A stretch of DNA of 64,000 nt, taken from contig JAMPFN010000005.1 in the NCBI GenBank assembly GCA_023664445.1, positions 1-64,000 of the forward strand. Reading direction: 5' to 3'. Below are positions 1 through 8,491 of the stretch, piece by piece. The first letter of the stretch is position 1. Each line of letters opens with the position of its first letter. The translations under genes were made by a program, and so were the position numbers. Source of the DNA: Clostridium sp. Lineage in GTDB: Bacteria; Bacillota; Clostridia; Oscillospirales; Ruminococcaceae. The notes under the pieces were generated by a model that saw only the letters and a list, made by a program, of their open reading frames with translations, was not told the origin of the DNA and searched no databases.

Positions 1-83
1 ATTATATATCTTTTTGAATGACTTAGGGCTGCACGGATGTTGCATGAATGCTGCACAAAAATCATAAAAAAACCAACCATAAA

Positions 84-97
84 GAACTTATAAGTTC
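84..97. repeat. 14-bp perfect palindrome upstream of hsdM
   Basis: GAACTTATAAGTTC is a perfect palindrome ending 35 bp before the -35 box of the hsdM promoter. Its position would suit a dimeric regulator, but no regulator gene lies beside it, so an operator role is only a guess. The preceding bases also carry repeated TGCAC/TGCAT words. Confidence 0.35.
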
Positions 98-132
98 ATG
101 ATGAAAAATGAAGAAAAAAGTCAATAAAATGA

Positions 133-161
133 TTGACAAACTGTGAAATCTGTGGCATAAT
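133..161 (+). promoter_or_regulatory. Sigma-A type promoter of the type I R-M operon
   Basis: TTGACA at 133-138, a 17-bp spacer, then CATAAT at 156-161. The match to the housekeeping consensus is close and it lies about 48 bp upstream of the chosen hsdM start. No other promoter this good was noticed before hsdR, which fits a single transcript for the whole defence operon. Confidence 0.75.
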
Positions 162-208
162 AAAATGGATAGTACATAGCTATATGCGAGATGCCGGAGG
201 TTGTAAAA

Positions 209-1714
209 ATGGCTGAAAAAAACAATGCCAACATTGGCTTTGAAAAGCAGATCTGGGACGCTGCCTGCGTTCTTTGGGGACATATCCCTGCTGCTGAATA
301 CAGAAAAGTTATAGTGGGACTTATTTTCCTGCGCTACATATCAAGCGCATTTGAACAGCGTTATAATGAGCTTGTGGTTGACGGTGATGGCTTTGAAAAC
401 GAGCCTGATGCTTATCTTATGGATAATATTTTCTTTGTTCCTGAAAAATCTCGCTGGTCTGTTGTATCTGCGGCGGCTCATACCCCCGAAATTGGAGCAG
501 TAATTGACAACGCTATGAGAGCGATTGAAGATGAAAATAAAACTCTGAAAAATGTACTTCCTAAAAATTATGCAAGTCCTGACCTTGACAAGCGGGTTCT
601 CGGCGATGTTGTTGACTTGTTTACTAACATGGACATGACGGATACTGGCGACAACAAAGACTTGCTTGGTCGTACCTATGAATACTGTATCGCTCAGTTT
701 GCTGCTTATGAGGGTGTCAAAGGCGGTGAATTTTACACGCCGTCAAGTATCGTTAAAACGATTGTTGCGATACTCAATCCATTTGAAAATTGCCGTGTGT
801 ATGACCCATGCTGTGGTTCAGGCGGTATGTTTGTACAGAGTGCAAAATTCATTCAGGCACATAGCGGAAACAGAGGCAATATTTCGGTTTACGGGCAGGA
901 ATCCAACGCCGACACATGGAAAATGGCTAAAATGAATATGGCTATACGTGGTATTGATGCTGACTTTGGAGCATATCACGCTGATACGTTTTTCAATGAT
1001 CTGCATAAGACCTTGAAAGCAGATTTTATAATGGCAAATCCGCCGTTCAACCTCTCAAACTGGGGACAGGACAAGCTTAAAGACGATATTCGTTGGAAAT
1101 ACGGTACACCGCCTGCCGGAAATGCTAACTATGCGTGGATTCAGCACATGATACATCATCTTGCACTAAACGGCAAAATCGGTCTAGTGCTTGCTAACGG
1201 TGCGCTGTCTACTCAGTCAAGCGGCGAGGGAGAAATCTGTAAAAATATAATTGAGGCGGATTTAGTTGAGGGGATAGTAGCTATGCCAACTCAGCTTTTT
1301 TACAGCGTGACTATACCTGTAACTCTGTGGTTTATCAGTAAAAATAAAAAACAAAAGGGCAAAACTCTATTTATTGATGCTCGCAAAATGGGCTATATGG
1401 TTGACCGCAAGCATCGTGATTTCACGGACGATGACATTCAGAAGCTTGCTGATACTTTCAGAGATTTTCAGAACGGTTCTCTTGAAGAAGTCAAAGGTTT
1501 CTGTGCTGCTGCAACCATTGAGGAAATTGAAATGCAGGATTATATTCTTACACCTGGACGATATGTCGGCATTGAAGAACAGGATGATAACGGCGAACCT
1601 TTCAACGAAAAAATGAAACGTCTGACCTCTGAGCTTTCGGAGATGTTTAAAAAGTCACACGAGCTTGAAAATGAAATTCGTGAGAAACTGGGGGCGATTG
1701 GCTATGAAGTATAA
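209..1714 (+). CDS. hsdM: Type I restriction-modification DNA methyltransferase subunit HsdM
   Basis: N6-adenine methyltransferase subunit of a type I restriction-modification enzyme; with HsdS it methylates the two half-sites of a bipartite target. The N-terminal helical domain (residues about 1-140) is followed by the Rossmann methyltransferase domain with SAM motif I (DPCCGSGGMF) and catalytic motif IV (NPPF, in ANPPFNLSNW). At about 501 residues it has normal length. The ATG at 209 is preferred to the one at 191 because GGAGG at 196-200 lies 8 nt before it. The 3' end overlaps the next gene by 11 bp. Unusually, hsdS does not follow directly: three small genes sit between. Confidence 0.95.
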   Translation: MAEKNNANIGFEKQIWDAACVLWGHIPAAEYRKVIVGLIFLRYISSAFEQRYNELVVDGDGFENEPDAYLMDNIFFVPEKSRWSVVSAAAHTPEIGAVIDNAMRAIEDENKTLKNVLPKNYASPDLDKRVLGDVVDLFTNMDMTDTGDNKDLLGRTYEYCIAQFAAYEGVKGGEFYTPSSIVKTIVAILNPFENCRVYDPCCGSGGMFVQSAKFIQAHSGNRGNISVYGQESNADTWKMAKMNMAIRGIDADFGAYHADTFFNDLHKTLKADFIMANPPFNLSNWGQDKLKDDIRWKYGTPPAGNANYAWIQHMIHHLALNGKIGLVLANGALSTQSSGEGEICKNIIEADLVEGIVAMPTQLFYSVTIPVTLWFISKNKKQKGKTLFIDARKMGYMVDRKHRDFTDDDIQKLADTFRDFQNGSLEEVKGFCAAATIEEIEMQDYILTPGRYVGIEEQDDNGEPFNEKMKRLTSELSEMFKKSHELENEIREKLGAIGYEV

Positions 1715-1994
1715 TCTCCCTGAAAGAGTTGAGAGGGATATTATTAAAATCGCAAAGAAGAATAGTGTTAAAAAAGTAATTTTGTTCGGTTCGAGGGCAA
1801 GAGGCACTAATTCTGAAAGAAGTGACATTGACCTTGCAATAAGCGGCGGAAATGCACTTGATTTTTATTTTGATATTGAAGAAAAAGCATGGACTTTGCT
1901 GATGTTCGATGTCGTGGAACTTGACAGAGGAATTTCCGAGGAATTACAGACCGAAATAAACAGGGACGGGGTGATTTTATATGAAGAAATATGA
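1704..1994 (+). CDS. MNT-type nucleotidyltransferase (MNT/HEPN pair)
   Basis: A 96-residue minimal nucleotidyltransferase of the MNT family. The diagnostic motif GSRARGTNSERSDIDLAI gives the GS signature and the first two metal-binding aspartates; a third acidic residue is likely in FDVVELD. In characterised MNT/HEPN toxin-antitoxin pairs the MNT protein adenylylates the HEPN partner and so neutralises it. The ATG at 1704 overlaps the end of hsdM by 11 bp, and the stop overlaps the HEPN-type gene by 14 bp, so all three are probably translationally coupled. Being inside the hsdM-hsdS interval suggests defence cargo. The family is certain; the biological target is inferred. Confidence 0.85.
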   Translation: MKYNLPERVERDIIKIAKKNSVKKVILFGSRARGTNSERSDIDLAISGGNALDFYFDIEEKAWTLLMFDVVELDRGISEELQTEINRDGVILYEEI

Positions 1995-2376
1995 TACTTT
2001 CTGCAAAGCGCTTGCCAATCTGAAAGAGGGCTCGACGCTTGAAGAACCCTACACAATTGTGGAACAGACCGGCATTGCCGGACTTTTTGAAATCTGTTTT
2101 GAGCAGTCATGGAAACTTATGAAAGAAATACTCGGGGAACACGGAAGGTTTGAAGAAAAAATCGGTTCGCCAAGAGCTATTATCAAGATTGCCTATCAGT
2201 GCGGAATGATAAACGACTGTGAGGGCTGGCTTGAACTTCTGGAATCAAGAAATATTCTTGCTCGCACATACAGCGATGAACAGGCATTATACGTCATAAG
2301 AAAGCTGAAATCCGATTATATTTCTTTGTTTGAAACGCTTAAAAATGAAATTGACAATAGATGGATGGATTTTTAA
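1981..2376 (+). CDS. HI0074-family HEPN-like nucleotidyltransferase partner
   Basis: A 131-residue all-helical protein resembling the HI0074 family (nucleotidyltransferase substrate-binding protein), the usual partner of MNT proteins. The stretch EQTGIAGLFEICFEQSWKLM and the SPRAIIKIAYQCGMI region are typical. I do not see a clean R-x4-6-H HEPN RNase motif, so it may belong to the branch lacking that catalytic site. It overlaps the upstream MNT gene by 14 bp, so the two form a unit. Whether it is a toxin, or a carrier acted on by the nucleotidyltransferase, cannot be decided from sequence alone. Confidence 0.85.
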   Translation: MKKYDTFCKALANLKEGSTLEEPYTIVEQTGIAGLFEICFEQSWKLMKEILGEHGRFEEKIGSPRAIIKIAYQCGMINDCEGWLELLESRNILARTYSDEQALYVIRKLKSDYISLFETLKNEIDNRWMDF

Positions 2377-2391
2377 TGGGGGAGATTGGGC

Positions 2392-2796
2392 ATGAAATGT
2401 AATTTGAATTTAAACGATTTTATGAAAGAATCTGGTTTTCAACAATTTAATATACCTAAAGTATTTACACCTACTTATGTATTGGCAACACTAAATGAAA
2501 AAAATATTACAGTTTCAGATATGCTAAGTGCGATTGAAAGAGCTGTAAAATTTATTAAGTCAAACTTTAATGTTGATCAAGAAAAATATGCTGAAACATT
2601 GAAATTTTTGAAAATATGCAGATTAAGATTTGAAAACAAAAATACCAAACAGCCAAAGAAAAAAACAGCACATTTTGTGGCAGATGTATTCCATGAAATG
2701 CACGATATGGTTGCGCTTAATGATGAAGAAAAGAGAAAAAATGAGAACTATTTTATGAAATTAGATTTTTTGATCGATATGTTTATTCATGAATAA
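2392..2796 (+). CDS. Unknown AT-rich protein inside the R-M operon
   Basis: A 134-residue soluble, mostly helical protein that I do not recognise. ATG 2392 is chosen because a GGGGGAG ribosome binding site lies 7 nt upstream; the in-frame TTG at 2386 would be too close to it. The middle is lysine-rich (NKNTKQPKKKTAHF), followed by an acidic/histidine stretch (FHEMHDMVALNDEE). By eye it is more AT-rich than hsdM and hsdR, as is the TIR gene, which suggests it arrived separately. Lying between the MNT/HEPN pair and hsdS, it is a candidate accessory defence protein; nothing in the sequence shows its activity. Confidence 0.7.
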   Translation: MKCNLNLNDFMKESGFQQFNIPKVFTPTYVLATLNEKNITVSDMLSAIERAVKFIKSNFNVDQEKYAETLKFLKICRLRFENKNTKQPKKKTAHFVADVFHEMHDMVALNDEEKRKNENYFMKLDFLIDMFIHE

Positions 2797-2858
2797 CAAT
2801 TGAATTAACATAATAAAACTGGCGCATAGGAAATATATTGGATAGGACGGTGACTCTT

Positions 2859-3983
2859 TTGAGTGAATGGAAAGACTGTATACTGAGTGATATAATTATT
2901 TTCAAAAACGGTAAAAAGAAACCGAGTAACGAAGGAATGTACCCCGTATATGGTGGGAATGGAATTCTTGGGTATGTCGATGATTATAATCTAAAGCACG
3001 GGATAGCAATCGGTCGAGTAGGTGTGTATTGTGGTAGCGTTTTTTATTCATCAAAAGAATGTTGGATATCAGATAATGCAATACAAGCTACTAATAAAGA
3101 TAGTTCAGACCTAATTTATGACTATTATCTGTTAAAATCTTTAAAGCTAAATGAAAGACGTATTGGAACAAGCCAGCCGCTTTTAACACAGGAAATACTT
3201 AATCGAATCGAAATTAAATGTCCACCATTACATACTCAAAGAAAGATTGCATCTGTTTTATCTGATATTGATAATAAAATCTCCCTAAACACAGCGATAA
3301 ATGAAAATTTAGAGCAGCAGGCACAGGCGATTTTTAAATCATGGTTTGTTGATTTTGAGCCATTCGGTGGGGTTATGCCTGCTGATTGGACTGAATGTGA
3401 GCTTGATTCAATATGTTCCTTGATAATCAAGGGTATAACGCCTAAATATGCAGAACAAACAGACCAACTTGTAATCAATCAGAAGTGCGTAAGGAATCAT
3501 CAGATAGACCTTTCTTTAGCTCGTTACCACGTTCCTAAAAAAATCAATGAAAAATGGCTTCGCTATGGTGACATTATCATTAATTCTACAGGAACAGGTA
3601 CATTAGGCAGAGCTGCGCAAGTATTATTTGAACCAAATAATTTGACGGTAGATTCTCATGTTACAATTATCAGACCTACAAAGGCGATTTATCAACATTA
3701 TCTTGGCTTTTGGGCTACATCGCATGAACATGATTTTGAAATGTTGCAGACAGGTAGTACAGGTCAAACGGACTTACCAAGAGAACGATTGAAACAAATG
3801 CAGGTGATTTTGCCGTCTGATAATGTTCTCGGTAGATTTATGGAGCTTGTAAAACCAATCTGTGATATTAGAATGAAGAATCAGCTTGAAAACGAAAGGC
3901 TTTCTACTCTCCGTGACACCCTCCTCCCAAAACTGATGAGCGAGGAAATAGATGTGTCGAAAGTAAAGATTCATGCGAAATAA
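2859..3983 (+). CDS. hsdS: Type I restriction-modification specificity subunit HsdS
   Basis: DNA-recognition subunit that sets the target of the methyltransferase and restriction complexes. It has two target recognition domains, each followed by a conserved helix: the central one around QRKIASVLSDIDNKI and the C-terminal one around LRDTLLPKLMSEEIDV. KSWFVDFEPF after the first helix is typical of the family. Length (about 374) is normal. There is no ATG: the start is probably TTG 2859 (MSEWKDC..., AGGACGG 9 nt upstream), with TTG 2838 as alternative. A weak start may keep HsdS below HsdM. The two target domains differ, implying an asymmetric bipartite target. Confidence 0.92.
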   Translation: MSEWKDCILSDIIIFKNGKKKPSNEGMYPVYGGNGILGYVDDYNLKHGIAIGRVGVYCGSVFYSSKECWISDNAIQATNKDSSDLIYDYYLLKSLKLNERRIGTSQPLLTQEILNRIEIKCPPLHTQRKIASVLSDIDNKISLNTAINENLEQQAQAIFKSWFVDFEPFGGVMPADWTECELDSICSLIIKGITPKYAEQTDQLVINQKCVRNHQIDLSLARYHVPKKINEKWLRYGDIIINSTGTGTLGRAAQVLFEPNNLTVDSHVTIIRPTKAIYQHYLGFWATSHEHDFEMLQTGSTGQTDLPRERLKQMQVILPSDNVLGRFMELVKPICDIRMKNQLENERLSTLRDTLLPKLMSEEIDVSKVKIHAK

Positions 3984-4017
3984 ACAAATACATATTTTAT
4001 AAATTGGAGGTTAAATT

Positions 4018-4686
4018 ATGAAAGTAGATGAAGTTAAAAGAATAATAAAACAAAATGGTTATACCATTGAAAGTGAAAAAAGGAGCGGAAATGACAAAGC
4101 AACTGTACTGACATTGAATAATGGTTGTCTTGTAAACTGTTGGGATAGTGGCAAAATTAATTGCCAAGGAAAAAATGTTAGTGAAGTCTCTCCGTTATTT
4201 GCAAAAGATAATAATACGCATTCTAAATGTCAGAACAATAAAGTGTTTGTGGTGTATGGGCATGACCATAATGCCCGAACACAATTAGAAGCTTTGTTAA
4301 GGCGCTGGGACTTAGAACCATTAATTTTAGATCAACTTGTATCATCTGGTCAAACAATTATTGAAAAACTGGAGGAATATATTTCTCAGGTCAATTTCGC
4401 AATTGTTTTAGCTACTCCCGATGATATTGGATATGCAAAAAATGATGAAGATAACAAAAAATACCGAGTACGTCAAAATGTTATTTTAGAGTTAGGAATG
4501 CTGCTTGCAAAAATTGGCAGAAAAAAAGTTGCTATACTATTATCACAAGCAGAGAATATGGAGTCTCCATCAGATATTCAAGGTTTATTATATATGCCAT
4601 TTAAAAATAATATCGAAGAGGCAAAGCTTTCGTTGGCAAAGGAAATGCAAAACAATGGATACAATTTAGATATACAAAAATTATAA
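4018..4686 (+). CDS. TIR-like nucleotide-binding effector (CAP12/Pycsar-TIR type)
   Basis: A 222-residue protein whose residues about 75-215 match the TIR-like domain of predicted nucleotide-binding proteins (the family that includes TIR effectors of CBASS and Pycsar). Visible marks are the first strand [14 protein letters not shown], the core ATPDDIGY, and [15 protein letters not shown], whose glutamate sits where TIR NADases carry the catalytic Glu. The N-terminal 60 residues form a small separate domain ([14 protein letters not shown]). GGAGG lies 6 nt before ATG 4018. It sits between hsdS and hsdR on the same strand, so it is cargo of the R-M operon. By analogy it would degrade NAD+ on activation; that is inference. 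Confidence 0.85.
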   Translation: MKVDEVKRIIKQNGYTIESEKRSGNDKATVLTLNNGCLVNCWDSGKINCQGKNVSEVSPLFAKDNNTHSKCQNNKVFVVYGHDHNARTQLEALLRRWDLEPLILDQLVSSGQTIIEKLEEYISQVNFAIVLATPDDIGYAKNDEDNKKYRVRQNVILELGMLLAKIGRKKVAILLSQAENMESPSDIQGLLYMPFKNNIEEAKLSLAKEMQNNGYNLDIQKL

Positions 4687-4703
4687 AATTCGGAGGTAAT
4701 TCC

Positions 4704-6851
4704 ATGCCCTACACCGAAGCAAGCTACGAAAACGCTATAATACAGCTTTTTGAGGAAATTGGTTATACGCACGTCTGCGGCTATGAGATCGACCGCGATT
4801 ACAAATGCCCGTTGTATATGGACGAGCTTGCTAACGCTCTTTACAAGCTAAACCCTATGCTTCCTGACAATGCGATAAGCGACGCGCTCTTTAAGCTCCA
4901 AAATTTCGAGAACGGCGAGCTTGTGCAGAAAAACGCCGTCTTTATGGACTATTTGCAAAACGGCATACAAGTACGCTATACCGAAAAGGGCGAGGAACGC
5001 TCCGCAATCTGTTACCTTGTGGACTATACGAATACAGACAACAACTCATTTGTTATTGCTAATCAATGGACATTCATTGAAAATGAGGAAAAACGCCCTG
5101 ATGTTTTGATTTTTTTGAACGGCTTGCCTGTTGTTCTTATGGAGCTGAAATCTCCGTCCCGTGAGGAAACGGACACTTCTGAAGCCTACACACAGATACG
5201 GAACTATATGCACTCTATCCCCTCTATGTTCATCTATAATGCAATATGCGTTATGAGCGACCTGTCCGAAAGCAAGGCAGGAACAATCACTTCTGGCGAA
5301 GATAGATATATGGATTGGAAAACCAAAGACGGTAGTTACGAAAATACGCAGTATGCACAGTTTGATACGTTTTTTGAGGGGATTTTTCAAAAAGACCGTC
5401 TGCTTGATATTCTGAAAAATTTTATTCTGTTTTCAAATGAGGGTTTACAGCAGTTTAAGATACTGGCAGGCTATCACCAGTATTTTGCTGTAAGAAAAGC
5501 CATAGAATCAACGAAAAAAGCCGTTATTACGGACGGAAAAGGCGGTGTTTTCTGGCATACTCAGGGCAGCGGAAAGTCGCTGTCTATGGTGTTTTATGCA
5601 CACTTGCTCCAATCAGAACTTGAAAGTCCGACTATTGTTGTTATCACAGACAGAAATGATCTGGACGATCAGCTCTATACTCAATTTGCAAAGTGCAAGG
5701 ATTTCCTTAGACAAGAGCCTTTTCACGCTGAAAGCCGTGAACATCTTAAAATGCTTCTTGACGGCAGAAAAGCTAATGGTATTATCTTCACCACTATGCA
5801 GAAATTTGAGGAATCCGGAGAGCCTCTGTCCGAACGCAGAAATATTATCGTTATGGCTGACGAGGCACATAGAGGGCAGTATGGTTTGACAGAAAAGATA
5901 AAAATGACAAAAAATGAGGACGGCGAACTTGTTGCAAGAAAAGTAATCGGCACGGCTCGTATTATTCGTAATACGCTCCCGAATGCTACATATATCGGCT
6001 TTACCGGAACGCCTATATCCAGAGAAGATAGAAATACCCGTGAGGTTTTCGGTGATTACATCGACATTTATGATATGACACAAGCTGTTGAGGACGGGGC
6101 AACTCGTCCTGTTTACTATGAAAGCCGTGTTATGAAGCTGAAACTTGACGAAAGCACATTGAAGCTGATAGACACGGAATACGACATTATGGCTATGAAT
6201 GCCGATGCTGATGTGATTGAAAAAAGCAAGCGTGAACTTGGACAAATGGAAGCAATCCTCGGTCATGATGATACCATAAAATCCCTTGTTGATGATATTC
6301 TCGATCATTATGAGAATTACCGTGAGAGCTTGCTGACAGGCAAGGCTATGATCGTTGCCTATTCAAGAGCTATCGCTATGAAGATATACAAGCGTATTCT
6401 TGAAATTCGCCCCGGTTGGGAAGAAAAGGTTGCGGTTGTAATGACAGCTTCTAATAAAGATCCCGAAGAATGGCATAGTATCATCGGCAACAAACGGCAC
6501 AAAGAGGAACTTGCAAAGAAATTCAAAGACAATGACAGTCCACTTAAAATTGCTATCGTAGTCGATATGTGGCTGACAGGTTTTGATGTTCCGTCCCTTG
6601 CGACGATGTATGTCTATAAGCCTATGATGGGCTATAATCTGATGCAGGCTATCGCTCGTGTCAATCGTGTGTTCCGTGACAAGGAGGGTGGTCTTGTAGT
6701 CGATTATGTCGGTATCGCAAGTGCCTTGAAACAGGCTATGATACGCAAACTCCTGAAAGATCATCGCTATCCGCCAGAGGGAATGGACGATGCGGTTACT
6801 ACGGTTATGAATCAGTGCGAGCTTTGGGCAGATAATATTATGAGCGTATAA
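4704..6851 (+). CDS. hsdR: Type I restriction endonuclease subunit HsdR, apparent internal deletion
   Basis: Translocase and nuclease subunit. N-terminal PD-(D/E)XK nuclease region with [20 protein letters not shown] (D...ExK), then a superfamily 2 helicase: Walker A (HTQGSGKS), DEAH box ([10 protein letters not shown]), motif III (GFTGTP) and motif VI ([16 protein letters not shown]). It is only 715 residues against about 950-1080 in the family. After [14 protein letters not shown] the protein passes directly to [19 protein letters not shown]...NQCELWADN, which resembles the extreme C-terminus of full-length HsdR, so about 250 codons seem lost in frame. DNA cleavage may be impaired; the motor domains look intact. 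Confidence 0.9.
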   Translation: MPYTEASYENAIIQLFEEIGYTHVCGYEIDRDYKCPLYMDELANALYKLNPMLPDNAISDALFKLQNFENGELVQKNAVFMDYLQNGIQVRYTEKGEERSAICYLVDYTNTDNNSFVIANQWTFIENEEKRPDVLIFLNGLPVVLMELKSPSREETDTSEAYTQIRNYMHSIPSMFIYNAICVMSDLSESKAGTITSGEDRYMDWKTKDGSYENTQYAQFDTFFEGIFQKDRLLDILKNFILFSNEGLQQFKILAGYHQYFAVRKAIESTKKAVITDGKGGVFWHTQGSGKSLSMVFYAHLLQSELESPTIVVITDRNDLDDQLYTQFAKCKDFLRQEPFHAESREHLKMLLDGRKANGIIFTTMQKFEESGEPLSERRNIIVMADEAHRGQYGLTEKIKMTKNEDGELVARKVIGTARIIRNTLPNATYIGFTGTPISREDRNTREVFGDYIDIYDMTQAVEDGATRPVYYESRVMKLKLDESTLKLIDTEYDIMAMNADADVIEKSKRELGQMEAILGHDDTIKSLVDDILDHYENYRESLLTGKAMIVAYSRAIAMKIYKRILEIRPGWEEKVAVVMTASNKDPEEWHSIIGNKRHKEELAKKFKDNDSPLKIAIVVDMWLTGFDVPSLATMYVYKPMMGYNLMQAIARVNRVFRDKEGGLVVDYVGIASALKQAMIRKLLKDHRYPPEGMDDAVTTVMNQCELWADNIMSV

Positions 6852-6866
6852 ACTAAAATATTTCTT

Positions 6867-6902
6867 ACAGCTTGGAGAAATCTCTGAGCTGTTTTCTTTT
6901 TA
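6867..6902 (+). terminator. Rho-independent terminator after hsdR
   Basis: ACAGCTTGGAGA / TCTCTGAGCTGT form a 12-bp stem with two G-T pairs, followed by TTTTCTTTTT. It starts 16 bp after the hsdR stop and marks the end of the defence operon. Confidence 0.8.
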
Positions 6903-6913
6903 TCGGCATAAAA

Positions 6914-6980
6914 AACAGTGAGCTTTACATAAATAAAAAACTCACTGTTCTATTTATAATCAGTTTATGAATAAACTGAT
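6914..6980. repeat. Two small inverted repeats downstream of hsdR
   Basis: AACAGTGAG (6914-6922) pairs perfectly with CTCACTGTT (6941-6949) over an 18-nt loop. Directly after it, ATCAGTTTAT-GA-ATAAACTGAT (6959-6980) is a perfect palindrome. With the terminator just upstream this makes three hairpins in a row, perhaps the scar of a mobile insertion. Confidence 0.5.
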
Positions 6981-7020
6981 TATCTTTGCCTTTATTATGG
7001 TTTGTACATACTTATTTTTG

Positions 7021-7143
7021 TCATTGCAAATGTTCATAGCCTGCGTTCTTTAGTATTGCCAATTCAGGTATTGGAGACATTTGACATCTCTCTGTAATTA
7101 TTATTATTTGAATCGTTATATCAGAAAATAGCTGCTTGGGCAT
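7021..7143 (-). CDS. Possible 40-residue small protein
   Basis: A short minus-strand frame with ATG at 7143, a GGAG four bases upstream, ending PELAILKNAGYEHLQ. The C-terminal half looks protein-like (mixed charge, a helix ending in a Tyr/His motif), while the middle (ITIQIIIITE) is compositionally simple. It could be a genuine small gene or the 3' remnant of a larger gene in this degraded spacer. I do not recognise the family. Confidence 0.25.
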   Translation of the reverse strand: MPKQLFSDITIQIIIITERCQMSPIPELAILKNAGYEHLQ

Positions 7144-7293
7144 AGGTCTCCATAATAACTACCCAATATACGATTACTTGTTAGGAGAACCTAAGACCCT
7201 AATTTTTTATAAAAGTGAAAGTACAAAACATGAAAAATAATAAAAGATATTATTTTCAAATTCATAGTATAAAAGAGTAAAATTCATACGGAG

Positions 7294-7476
7294 TTGTTAT
7301 CCGTTATTTATCGTGCTGTTATTGCCGTTGCGAGCAATATAAATCAAATTGCTGTGAGGGCAAATACAACTGAAAATCTCTACAAAGAGGACTTGGAAGA
7401 ATTTCAAAAAGAAGTGTATGAAATGATGAGACAACAAGGATATTTTCATTCCGTATTGCTGAAATTAAGGTGGTAA
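7294..7476 (+). pseudogene. MobC-like plasmid mobilisation protein remnant
   Basis: The 60-residue frame contains NINQIAVRANTTENLYKEDLEEFQKEV, very close to the conserved C-terminal NINQIAxxANxTGxIY segment of MobC relaxosome proteins (normally about 100-150 residues). The N-terminal DNA-binding part is missing and no relaxase gene follows, so this is the tail of a lost mobilisable element. The only start is a TTG. It lies between the defence operon and the redox island, marking a likely integration or deletion scar. Confidence 0.55.
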
Positions 7477-7538
7477 ATTTACGCATAAGTATCATAAGCA
7501 AATAGGAGAAAATATTTATTGTAATTATACTCAATAAC

Positions 7539-7575
7539 ATCAAAAGCAGCCGTATTGAATGCGACTGCTTTTGAT
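7539..7575 (-). terminator. Hairpin at the 3' end of the eet/apbE operon
   Basis: ATCAAAAGCAG (7539-7549) pairs perfectly with CTGCTTTTGAT (7565-7575). It lies 43 bp past the stop of the Gx-transporter-like gene on the minus strand. The downstream side is only modestly T-rich (GTTATT), so termination strength is uncertain. Confidence 0.5.
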
Positions 7576-7617
7576 GATTTGCCATTTGTAACGGAGTACG
7601 ATACCCCTAAGATTTAT

Positions 7618-8130
7618 TTACAGCGTTTGCTGAAATATACGGTCGAGTCCGACTCTTTTAATCAGTATCTGCGCACAATTTCCCGTAAATGCTCCGGCAA
7701 TACATCCCGAAATGAGCAGAAAGGGAAAATATGCGATCACGGAAGTTGTTTTCATCATAATTACTGCTACGAAAATCTGCCCGATATTGTGCAGAATCGC
7801 ACCGAGTATACTGCAAATCCAGATGTGCTTTTCGTCAATTACACGTCTGAAAATCAGCATTCCGAATAAACAAAGTACCGCACCGACTAAACTGTAAAAT
7901 ATGGCACTGATATTACCTCCGAAAATTGAACCGAGAAAAATTCTTGTAATTACGACCATAAACGTTTCTTTCGCTGTACAGTGATACATAGCGTAAACAG
8001 TCACAATATTTGCAAGTCCAAGTTTCACTCCGGGGATCGGAACAAGATTCGGGATTCTCAGTTCCACAATAAAAATAATCAATGCAATCGTTGTCAGCAA
8101 TGCAAGCTGCGTGATTCTTTTTACATTCAT
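7618..8130 (-). CDS. Gx transporter family / heptaprenyl diphosphate synthase component I-like membrane protein (EetB-like)
   Basis: A 170-residue integral membrane protein with about five hydrophobic segments, of the Gx transporter (Hpre_diP_synt_I) family; IPGVKLGLANIVTVYAMY and the glycine-rich GSIFGGNISAIFYSLVG stretch are characteristic. Members resemble ECF-transporter S components and occur beside NusG-II and ApbE proteins; in the Listeria flavin-based extracellular electron transfer locus such proteins are called EetB. AGAGGTGA precedes the ATG. It is the last gene of a minus-strand operon after the NusG-II and apbE genes, so a role in moving flavin or quinone-linked electrons across the membrane is more likely here than prenyl synthesis. 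Confidence 0.85.
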   Translation of the reverse strand: MNVKRITQLALLTTIALIIFIVELRIPNLVPIPGVKLGLANIVTVYAMYHCTAKETFMVVITRIFLGSIFGGNISAIFYSLVGAVLCLFGMLIFRRVIDEKHIWICSILGAILHNIGQIFVAVIMMKTTSVIAYFPFLLISGCIAGAFTGNCAQILIKRVGLDRIFQQTL

Positions 8131-8131
8131 A

Positions 8132-8491
8132 TCATTTCACCTCTGCGTCTATATCATCATTTTCTGCGTACTCGATAACAAGCTTATTCGGCAGACACAC
8201 TATCGGATAATTTGAAAGCTTGCCTGTTTTTATGCAGATGCGGTCGGGACAATCGGCTTCCGACATAAAAATTTCATGATTTTCTATACAGATAATATTT
8301 TTTCTGCCCTGATATTCTACTTCAATTGTTTGATTTTCAGCTTGCTGTAAATCAATTGTATACAAAATCTTACCGTCCTGAATTACATTTACTGTCTTTC
8401 CGTGAGGTCTGAAAATTATCCATAAACTTCCGATTATTCCGATTGCAAAAATCAGAATGCAAACTGTAATCCATATTTTCTTATGTTTCAT
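8132..8491 (-). CDS. NusG domain II-containing membrane-anchored protein (EetA-like)
   Basis: A 119-residue protein: short cytoplasmic N-terminus, one membrane segment (residues about 6-28), then an extracytoplasmic NusG-domain-II beta barrel. The signature is the cysteine pair in EADCPDRICIKTG with a further cysteine in YPIVCLPNKLVIE, typical of these secreted NusG-II domains. It overlaps apbE by 4 bp and ends 1 bp before the Gx transporter gene, so the three are one translational unit. Families with this arrangement (EetA in Listeria) are linked to extracellular flavin electron transfer. It has nothing to do with transcription elongation despite the domain name. Confidence 0.85.
   Translation of the reverse strand: MKHKKIWITVCILIFAIGIIGSLWIIFRPHGKTVNVIQDGKILYTIDLQQAENQTIEVEYQGRKNIICIENHEIFMSEADCPDRICIKTGKLSNYPIVCLPNKLVIEYAENDDIDAEVK

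Noticed and set aside
5613-6308. 231-residue open frame on the minus strand inside hsdR
   Set aside because: It lies wholly within hsdR, whose helicase motifs are unambiguous in the plus frame; the antisense translation has no recognisable domain and no ribosome binding site.
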